This document shows positions 1 to 5,198 of a DNA stretch of 6,723 nucleotides, piece by piece. Both the position numbers and the translations under genes were made by a program. The notes beneath the pieces were generated by a model that was not told where the DNA came from, did not search any database, and was given only the letters and a program-made list of their open reading frames with translations. The first letter of the stretch is position 1. Every line of letters begins with the position of its first letter. Origin of the DNA: Candidatus Pacearchaeota archaeon (GTDB lineage: Archaea; Nanobdellota; Nanobdellia; Pacearchaeales; GW2011-AR1); contig WJLC01000065.1 of NCBI GenBank assembly GCA_014728745.1, positions 1-6,723 on the forward strand. The letters run 5' to 3'.

Positions 1-7
1 AGAGTGA

Positions 8-148
8 TTATGTTTTACCTAAACTTTTTGCTAACTTTTCTGTTTCATCTAACAACTTTTTAATCTCTTCTAATCCACTTTCCCAAAATTCTTTTTGAGA
101 TATATCAATTCCAAGTTCAAGAAAAGTAGCTGCCTCAACAGGTGGGCA
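8..148 (-). pseudogene. C-terminal fragment of a 5'-truncated gene, possibly M3-family oligoendopeptidase
   Basis: Reading the minus strand gives a convincing protein tail ending at a TAA at 8-10. It runs from about PPVEAATFLELGIDIS, through KEFWESGLEEIKKLLDE, to a final LGKT. The pattern 'GID-x4-FW-x-(S/G)-x-L-x2-I' followed by an amphipathic helix is what I recall from the extreme C-terminus of pepF/M3-type oligoendopeptidases, zinc metallopeptidases that degrade peptides in the cytoplasm. Identification from about 45 residues is tentative. The frame stays open upstream to a stop at 221-223, but the residues there stop looking like a protein, and there is no ATG, GTG or TTG start anywhere before the conserved part. 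The catalytic HExxH region is absent. The gene is therefore broken, or joined to foreign sequence, at about 143-155. It lies downstream of rad50 in the same orientation. Confidence 0.42.
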
Positions 149-154
149 AAAAAA
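148..154 (-). terminator. Possible T-tract terminator of the mre11-rad50 transcript
   Basis: An uninterrupted run of seven T on the minus strand lies about 110 bases beyond the rad50 stop. Archaeal RNA polymerase terminates readily at T-rich non-template tracts without needing a hairpin, and no hairpin is evident here. This is the first homopolymeric T run met after rad50, but in A/T-rich DNA such runs are common, so the call is weak. Confidence 0.25.
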
Positions 155-155
155 T

Positions 156-260
156 ATGACATTACAAGAAGCTTTGAAGATAGATAAAAGACAAATAGCA
201 AAAGGAGATAAGCTGATTGCTTATCTTAATTCCAGAATTGGTAAGAAGATATTTGATTAA
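156..260 (+). CDS. Small hypothetical ORF, or tail of a second truncated gene
   Basis: A 34-residue ORF runs from ATG 156 to TAA 258-260. It begins MTLQEALKIDKRQIAKGD and ends SRIGKKIFD. I do not recognise it. The composition (alternating charged and aliphatic residues, one probable amphipathic helix followed by a basic tail) looks coded rather than random. The frame is open upstream to a stop at 96-98, but that extension is antisense to the conserved minus-strand tail at 8-142, so coding probably begins near 150. An AGGTG at 140-144 could be a ribosome binding site, although its 11-base spacing is long. It ends 4 bases before the rad50 stop codon, which is convergent on the other strand. It may be a real microprotein, or the C-terminus of a gene whose 5' part was lost at the same breakpoint that cut its neighbour. 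Confidence 0.3.
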   Translation: MTLQEALKIDKRQIAKGDKLIAYLNSRIGKKIFD

Positions 261-261
261 A

Positions 262-285
262 CCCCTACCCCTTCCCACTCACCCC
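262..285 (-). other. G-quadruplex motif over the rad50 stop codon
   Basis: On the plus strand four C-tracts occur in 24 bases: CCCC at 262-265, CCCC at 268-271, CCC at 274-276 and CCCC at 282-285, separated by 2, 2 and 5 bases. On the minus strand, and so in the rad50 mRNA, this is four G-tracts of at least three with short loops. It fits the standard G3+N1-7 quadruplex pattern. It covers the last codons (VSGKG) and the TAG stop of rad50 and three bases beyond. Such a cluster stands out against the surrounding A/T-rich sequence. A role in transcript-end stability, termination or translation termination is inference only. Confidence 0.55.
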
Positions 286-2313
286 TTTTTCCTTCTTGAG
301 CTTAATCACATTTTCCATGAAGTCCTCCATTCTTTGCTCATGGCTGACTACTATCAACTGCCCGACATCCAACTCATCTAAGACTTCTCGCATTTTATCA
401 AGCTGATTGCTTGAGAATCCATCAGTTGGCTCATCTAAAATTATTAAATCATGAGTCTTTATCTTGCTCAGCAAAGAGTTAATCACCTGATTCAATGCAA
501 GCCTATAAGCAAGAGCAACTGCTGTTCTTTCTCCTCCTGAAAGATAATCATAATCTATTTCATAATCCTGATACTCTACAATAGGAGAAAAGCTATCATC
601 AAGCATAACATTAAAGCTATCTGAAACCAACATTGAAAACCACTGGCTGAACAATTGCGAGAACTCACTTCTAAGCTTAATCATTACATTCTGCTCAACA
701 TTTGAAATAAGAGGGACAAAATTCTTATTAAGCCAGGCTTCAATCTCTGACAGCCTATTTAACTCTTCTTTGATTTTCTCTTGTTTTTTTATTTTCTGCT
801 TCATTTCTTCAATCTGCTTCATAAAAACATCTATTTCTTTTTTCAATTCTGCTACTTTAATCTCTGCGAGCCTCTCTTCTTTAGAAGCCTCATCAAACTT
901 CTTTTTCTTTTCCTCAAAAATATTATCATACTTGTTTAATTCAAAAACAGTTTTTCTCAAAGAATCATTATGCTGCTTTAGCAAAGCAATGTCTTTTTCA
1001 AGTGCATCTTGGTTTTTCTTAATTTCCTCTATCCTAGTTTTTTTGTCTTTCAGGCTTTGAAGCCTCACTTGCAAAACTTTAAGCTCTTGTATTTTATTTT
1101 GAGCATCTGAAATCTTAGTGTCAATTTCTGAAAGGCTTTTTGACAGCTTTCTTTTTTCTAAAGTAAAGTTCTCTATTTCTTTAACATTCTCCACAATATT
1201 TGATTCCATTTTATTAGAAACATTACTCTTATGCACTGGGTCAACATCCTGAAGACAAGTAGGGCACATCTTAAGGCTTGAAATCTTATTTTTCAAATCC
1301 TCGTGCTCTTTATTTTTCATAGTGAGAGATTTTATCTGAGAAACAGTATCAAGATTTTTCTCATTTAAATCCTGCTTTTCTTCTTTAAGGCTTTTTAATT
1401 CCTCTTCCAAGGACTTTATCCTGCTTTCATCAAACTCCAGCTTTTCAAGCTCTGCAATCTGTTCTTGGAGATTTTTTATTGTTTTTTCATTTGAAGTAAT
1501 AGAATCCTGCTTATTATTTACCATTATCTTAGTTTTTTCAATCTCTGACTGAATCTTGTTTTTCTCTTCTATTTTTTTAGCAATCTCTTCTTTTTCCTCT
1601 TGAGCTTTTTTTCTCACTTCTTTTTTTGAAAAAAGCTCTTTTTCAATTGACCTAAGATTATATCTTTTAGTTTCTAACTCATCCTTTTTCTTAGTGAGAG
1701 TTTCCTTTTCATTGCTTAGCTCAGAAGTCATTCCCTGCTTAAGCCTTTTTTCAGAACGAATTTCTGATAATAGTGTGGAAGTGTTTTCAAGAATTGTCTT
1801 GTACTTGTCAATCCCAAAAACATGCCTTAATGTATTTAATCTTGTTTTAGAATCCTGCAAAATTATCTCTTTCATCTGCTCTTGAGGAGTGTAAACTGTG
1901 AACCTGTAAAGAATGTTCTGCTTTCTTGAGAATTCTCTAGGGTAATTCAAAAGCTCGAGAACCATGTTTTTTAATTCAGTTACTGACTTTTCAAATTTTT
2001 CTCCATTAATCTCTATTGCACAGTAATCCTGAGAAATGGATTTTTTGCTTCTTTTCAAAGTTCTCTCAATTCTAACTTGCTTGTCTTCAACCTCAAAATC
2101 AAGAACAACCCCTCCAGTATCCTTTCCGTTTTTTAGAATAGAAGAGCCTCTCTGACCTGGCTGAATTCCAAACAAGGCAAACTCTATTGCAAGCAATATT
2201 GAGGTTTTTCCTGCCCCAATGTCTCCTGACAAAAGTGTAGAGCCTTCTGGAAATTCTAGTTCTTGCTCTTTGTAACTTCTTATGTTGTTGAGTTTTATTT
2301 TGTTTAGTTGCAT
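265..2313 (-). CDS. rad50: DNA double-strand break repair ATPase Rad50 (zinc-hook, compact)
   Basis: This is the ATPase subunit of the Mre11-Rad50 complex, which tethers and processes DNA ends. The 682-residue product shows the full ABC/SMC-like order. Walker A is GDIGAGKT at 30-37, followed by the typical AIEFALFG. A Q-loop lies in YTPQEQ near 144-146. Lys/Glu-rich coiled coil fills about 190-345 and 360-540. The zinc hook CPTC, with C350 and C353, sits almost exactly mid-protein. The ABC signature LSGGER is at 591-596, Walker B LIILDEP carries D627 and E628, and the switch histidine of VVSHEQ is H658. All catalytic motifs are present. Two points are unusual: the Walker A has Ile where Rad50 usually has Asn, and the protein is shorter than well-studied archaeal Rad50 proteins (roughly 850-1000 residues), so the coiled-coil arms are short. 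The ATG at 2311-2313 is at the family's usual start. The leader is a TAAAA-like A-rich stretch with no Shine-Dalgarno site. It is second in the operon, 57 bases after mre11. Confidence 0.96.
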   Translation of the reverse strand: MQLNKIKLNNIRSYKEQELEFPEGSTLLSGDIGAGKTSILLAIEFALFGIQPGQRGSSILKNGKDTGGVVLDFEVEDKQVRIERTLKRSKKSISQDYCAIEINGEKFEKSVTELKNMVLELLNYPREFSRKQNILYRFTVYTPQEQMKEIILQDSKTRLNTLRHVFGIDKYKTILENTSTLLSEIRSEKRLKQGMTSELSNEKETLTKKKDELETKRYNLRSIEKELFSKKEVRKKAQEEKEEIAKKIEEKNKIQSEIEKTKIMVNNKQDSITSNEKTIKNLQEQIAELEKLEFDESRIKSLEEELKSLKEEKQDLNEKNLDTVSQIKSLTMKNKEHEDLKNKISSLKMCPTCLQDVDPVHKSNVSNKMESNIVENVKEIENFTLEKRKLSKSLSEIDTKISDAQNKIQELKVLQVRLQSLKDKKTRIEEIKKNQDALEKDIALLKQHNDSLRKTVFELNKYDNIFEEKKKKFDEASKEERLAEIKVAELKKEIDVFMKQIEEMKQKIKKQEKIKEELNRLSEIEAWLNKNFVPLISNVEQNVMIKLRSEFSQLFSQWFSMLVSDSFNVMLDDSFSPIVEYQDYEIDYDYLSGGERTAVALAYRLALNQVINSLLSKIKTHDLIILDEPTDGFSSNQLDKMREVLDELDVGQLIVVSHEQRMEDFMENVIKLKKEKGVSGKG

Positions 2314-2370
2314 TTTAATTTATTTTATTTTATTCTTTGATTATATTCTTGCATTCCCTATTATCTTTAT

Positions 2371-3537
2371 TCAAAACTTCAGAACTTTTTTTGCTCCTTC
2401 TAAAAGCCTTGATGTGAATATGTTATTTTTTTCATCCTCTTGCTTTTCAAGTGACAAAGCACTCATTAATTCTGGGATTAGGCTGTTAAAATCAGAGGGA
2501 TTTTTCTCTGAAAACTTTTCTATTGTCTCCTCTTCAATATTCTCTGAATCAGAAATGTCCATTTCCATCTCAAGCTCCTTAACATTTAAGTCATGAGTAT
2601 TCTTAAGCATGAAATAAGCTCCTTTGTCCTCTAAATACTCTTGTATTTTTCTAAACTTAATATCTGAATGCTTTCCTTTTTCCAAGTCTCCTTTAACACG
2701 AAGAAGAATAATCTTATCTTGCAGTTGCCTTTTGTTAAGCTCTGAGAGAATCTTCTCAGTTGCAGTCAGAGCATTTTTAATTTCTATTTCCACAGATTCA
2801 ATTGGCTTTGTTTTCAAATTGACTTTCTGAAGTTTATTGTCTGATTCAGTATCAACAATGTAAAAGCCACCTTCTTGCAAATCTTCTAATTCTTGAAAGT
2901 TGTTTGGAAAAACAGGCCCAGGATAAACAAAATTTTCATATTGAAAATCTATATGGAGATGCCCTAAGGCATAGTAATCTGCTTGAGGAAGCTTATCAAC
3001 CTCAATTGCATCAATTGGCAGAGTTCCCTTTGCCTTGTCAATAGTTGTGTGAAGCATGAAAATTTTAAACATTCCAGGGGAGTCTTGCAGTTTTATTTTT
3101 CTAAGATCCTCAATCTCAAGCCCTGATTTTTTTCCTGGATAGCCATACATTGCAACCCCTTGATGAACAACAGGATTAAGATAAATTATCTTTTTTTCCT
3201 CATCCATTTCAAAATTAGTTACATTTTTGCAAAATCCTGCTTTTTCTAAAACGTCTAAGAATGTTTTTCCAGAGACAGAATAATCATGACTTCCAGCTAT
3301 GATAAAGCATGGAATCTTAGCCTCTTTTAATCTTCTGAACTCTGCAAATGTTTTTTTCAGAATTTCTATTGGGGGGTAGGCAGAATCAAACAAATCACCC
3401 ACAATTATTACAAAATCAAGATTTGCATCTATGCATTTTGAAACAGCTTTTTGAAAAGACTGAAAATTCAAATTTCTGAGAGGCTCTTGTTTCCATCCTC
3501 CTAAATGAACGTCTGAAATGTGCGCAAATCTTACCAT
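2371..3537 (-). CDS. mre11: DNA repair nuclease Mre11
   Basis: This is the Mn-dependent nuclease partner of Rad50, with 3'-5' exonuclease and endonuclease activity on DNA ends. In 388 residues, the metallophosphoesterase motifs appear in order: HISDVH with D9 and H11, VGDLFD with D48, GSHD with H84 and D85, H163 in LHTT, and GHLH with H193 and H195. The third motif is normally GNHD. Here Ser83 replaces the metal-binding Asn, followed by YSVSGKT, so metal site geometry may differ; I have an impression of similar GSHD forms in some archaeal homologues but cannot verify it. The capping region spans roughly 230-315. An acidic linker (about 325-345) and a C-terminal helical segment ending LEGAKKVLKF follow; by analogy with Pyrococcus Mre11 the tail would bind the base of the Rad50 coiled coil. 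Length is near the archaeal norm. The ATG at 3535-3537 gives the usual MVRFAHISD start, without a Shine-Dalgarno site. It is the first gene of the mre11-rad50 operon and ends in TGA. Confidence 0.96.
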   Translation of the reverse strand: MVRFAHISDVHLGGWKQEPLRNLNFQSFQKAVSKCIDANLDFVIIVGDLFDSAYPPIEILKKTFAEFRRLKEAKIPCFIIAGSHDYSVSGKTFLDVLEKAGFCKNVTNFEMDEEKKIIYLNPVVHQGVAMYGYPGKKSGLEIEDLRKIKLQDSPGMFKIFMLHTTIDKAKGTLPIDAIEVDKLPQADYYALGHLHIDFQYENFVYPGPVFPNNFQELEDLQEGGFYIVDTESDNKLQKVNLKTKPIESVEIEIKNALTATEKILSELNKRQLQDKIILLRVKGDLEKGKHSDIKFRKIQEYLEDKGAYFMLKNTHDLNVKELEMEMDISDSENIEEETIEKFSEKNPSDFNSLIPELMSALSLEKQEDEKNNIFTSRLLEGAKKVLKF

Positions 3538-3577
3538 CTTTTTTGGTGTTATTTCTATTTATCCCCCATTAAAAAAG

Positions 3578-3584
3578 TTTATAA
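3578..3584 (-). promoter_or_regulatory. Candidate TATA box for mre11-rad50
   Basis: The minus strand reads TTATAAA here, about 41 bases upstream of the mre11 start codon. At the usual archaeal spacing of about 25 bases, transcription would begin near 3553-3557, giving a leader of under 20 bases. This fits the lack of a Shine-Dalgarno site. The divergent gene arrangement requires a promoter in this 149-base gap. The exact box is uncertain because the gap is A/T-rich throughout. Confidence 0.4.
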
Positions 3585-3611
3585 TGCTGATAATATTGAA
3601 TAAAGTAAGTA

Positions 3612-3639
3612 GTATTTAAAATTGAGTGTGATTTAATAC
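3612..3639. repeat. Imperfect inverted repeat at the divergent promoter
   Basis: GTATTTAAA at 3612-3620 and TTTAATAC at 3632-3639 are reverse complements apart from one unpaired T, with an 11-base spacer. The left arm coincides with the candidate TATA box of the oxidoreductase operon. This could be an operator for a dimeric regulator, but an 8-pair A/T-rich match arises easily by chance. Confidence 0.25.
3613..3620 (+). promoter_or_regulatory. Candidate TATA box for the oxidoreductase operon
   Basis: TATTTAAA, preceded by the purine-rich AAAGTAAGTAG that could serve as a BRE, lies 66 bases before the alpha-subunit ATG. It predicts a start of transcription around 3642-3648 and a leader of about 40 bases. 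A second, weaker candidate, TTTAATAC at 3632-3639, would give a leader of about 20 bases. The only G-rich stretch in the leader (GAGGG near 3655-3659) is too far from the ATG to be a ribosome binding site. Confidence 0.4.
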
Positions 3640-3686
3640 AACAAAAGAGGCAAAGAGGGTTAATAAGTAATAAAGCAAAAAAAGAA

Positions 3687-5198
3687 ATGAGATTTAATAT
3701 TCTATTTGGAGGAAAAGCAGGGCAGGGCCCAAACATTTTAACTTACACTTTAGCAAGAGCTTTAGTAAGAAAAGGGTATTATGTGTTTTATTCAAGAGAT
3801 TATCAGTCTGTTATAAGAGGGGGCCATAATTTCAATGTTTTAACTTTTAGCAATGAGCCTGTTTTTAGCAATGATTCTATTTACAATATAATTGTGGCAT
3901 TAGATGATAAAAGTGTTGAGATTCACAAAAGCCAGCTAAACAAAAATGGTGTTGTTATTGATGGTCAATTTGAACAAGGAAACATGTTTTTTGCTGGAAG
4001 AATCTTTAAGGTTCTTGGAATTGATTTAAAATATTTAGATGAAGAATTAAAGAAAATAGGCAAAAGATATGAAGAGAATATTAAAGCAGCTGAAAAAGGT
4101 TATAATTCTGAAAAGGAAAAATTTGAGGTTGATGATTTAGATAATAAAGAAAATAGGATTTTTAGAAATGGGAACATAGGTGTTTCTGAAGGTGCTATTA
4201 ATTCTGGATTGGATTTGTATTATGCATACCCAATGACTCCTGCAACTCCTGTTATGGGTGAGTTGGCAGGCAAGCAAAAAGAAAATAATTTTTCTGTTAT
4301 TGAATTAGAAAATGAAATTGCTGTGGCAAACGCAGGGGTGGGAAGTGCAATAACTGGTGCAAAAGTAATGGTTGGCACTTCTGGAGGAGGTTTTGATTTA
4401 ATGGGTGAAACTTTAAGCTTAACAGGGATTGCTGGTGTTCCACTGGTGTTTTACCTTGCTCAAAGGCAGGGTCCTGGAACAGGTGTTGCAACTTATCAAA
4501 GCCAGGCTGACTTAAACATTGCAAGACACACCGGACATGGAGAATTTCCAAGAGTTGTTCTTGCCCCCGGAGATCCATTAGAAGCAGAGGAACTTACTAG
4601 TCAGGCTTTTTACTTTTCTCAAAAATTTGGAATTCCAAGCATTATTGTTGGAGATAAACATCTTGGAGAAAGCTACTATACTATTGACGGAAGAGCTGAG
4701 ATAACTAAATCTGGAAAATGGACGGATTTTTCAAGATTTAACAGTTATGAGAAAAACAAGTGGGGAAGTGCAACTGAAAATCCTGAAATTGTTAAAAGAA
4801 ACATTGATGCAAGAATGAAAATAAAAGAAAATGTTATGAGTGAAGCTATGAAATTTGAGCAGTATAAGGTTTATGGAAAAGAAGATTCTGATAATGTGAT
4901 TATTGGTTGGGGCTCAACAAAAGGGGCTATCTTAGATTGCATTGAATCTGAAGGCCTTGATGCAAAATTTGTTCAGATTTTATACATAGAGCCTTTCACT
5001 AACAAAGAAATATGGAAAGAGCTTATTGGAAAGAATCTTATTTTAATTGAAAATAATGCAACTGGCTTGCTTGGAGATGTGATTAAGGAAAAAACAGGCT
5101 TTAATATTCATGACAAAAATAAAATTTTAAGATATGATGCAAGGCCGTTTTTAAGAGACGAGCTTTTGAAGGAAATTAAAAAGAGGTTGAAGAAATAA
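3687..5198 (+). CDS. 2-oxoacid:ferredoxin oxidoreductase, alpha subunit (gamma-alpha fusion)
   Basis: This subunit contributes to CoA-dependent oxidative decarboxylation of a 2-oxoacid with electrons passed to ferredoxin. The 503-residue protein starts with a gamma domain (about 1-125) carrying GGKAGQG at 8-14 and IRGGH at 43-47. A short charged linker leads to the alpha part from about 158. The alpha part shows YPMTP at 181-185 (the family's YPITP substrate-contact motif), QRQGPGTG at 259-266 with the conserved arginine R260, and GHGEFPRVVLAPGD soon after. Near the C-terminus, VIIGWGSTKGA and IENNATG with E455 and N456 mark the second alpha domain. Where the family typically reads EQADL after the arginine motif, this one reads SQADL. 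Size and order match the two-subunit Sulfolobus-type enzymes and KorA-like proteins. The substrate (pyruvate, 2-oxoglutarate or broad) cannot be settled from sequence. The ATG gives the expected MRFNILFGG start. The stop codon directly touches the ATG of the beta subunit. Confidence 0.92.
   Translation: MRFNILFGGKAGQGPNILTYTLARALVRKGYYVFYSRDYQSVIRGGHNFNVLTFSNEPVFSNDSIYNIIVALDDKSVEIHKSQLNKNGVVIDGQFEQGNMFFAGRIFKVLGIDLKYLDEELKKIGKRYEENIKAAEKGYNSEKEKFEVDDLDNKENRIFRNGNIGVSEGAINSGLDLYYAYPMTPATPVMGELAGKQKENNFSVIELENEIAVANAGVGSAITGAKVMVGTSGGGFDLMGETLSLTGIAGVPLVFYLAQRQGPGTGVATYQSQADLNIARHTGHGEFPRVVLAPGDPLEAEELTSQAFYFSQKFGIPSIIVGDKHLGESYYTIDGRAEITKSGKWTDFSRFNSYEKNKWGSATENPEIVKRNIDARMKIKENVMSEAMKFEQYKVYGKEDSDNVIIGWGSTKGAILDCIESEGLDAKFVQILYIEPFTNKEIWKELIGKNLILIENNATGLLGDVIKEKTGFNIHDKNKILRYDARPFLRDELLKEIKKRLKK
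5183..5187 (+). promoter_or_regulatory. Ribosome binding site for the beta subunit
   Basis: GAGGT within the last codons of the alpha gene matches the core of the archaeal Shine-Dalgarno consensus GGAGGTGAT, with 11 bases to the ATG at 5199. It is the clearest such site before a main gene in the window. It fits an internal operon gene that needs its own initiation or re-initiation signal, whereas the first genes of both transcripts have none. Confidence 0.5.

Noticed and set aside
210..412. The 13-base word AAGCTGATTGCTT occurs twice, at 210-222 and 400-412.
   Set aside because: The second copy lies inside conserved rad50 codons near Walker B, the match does not extend, and one such repeat is expected by chance in a window of this size.
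770..1060. A Phe/Ser-rich plus-strand open frame opposite the rad50 coiled coil.
   Set aside because: Lys/Glu-rich coiled-coil codons read in antisense give Phe/Ser/Leu-rich pseudo-membrane sequence; not a membrane protein gene.
2314..2334. Tandem TTTTA-like repeat between mre11 and rad50.
   Set aside because: Simple A/T-rich leader sequence; too short and low in complexity to call a repeat element or terminator.
3555..3569. A four-codon upstream ORF (MGDK) before mre11 on the minus strand.
   Set aside because: It would sit at or upstream of the predicted transcript start and has no supporting ribosome binding site.
4297..4578. A 93-codon Gln/Leu-rich minus-strand open frame inside the alpha gene.
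   Set aside because: It is antisense to the conserved arginine-motif region of the alpha subunit; its odd composition comes from the complementary codons.
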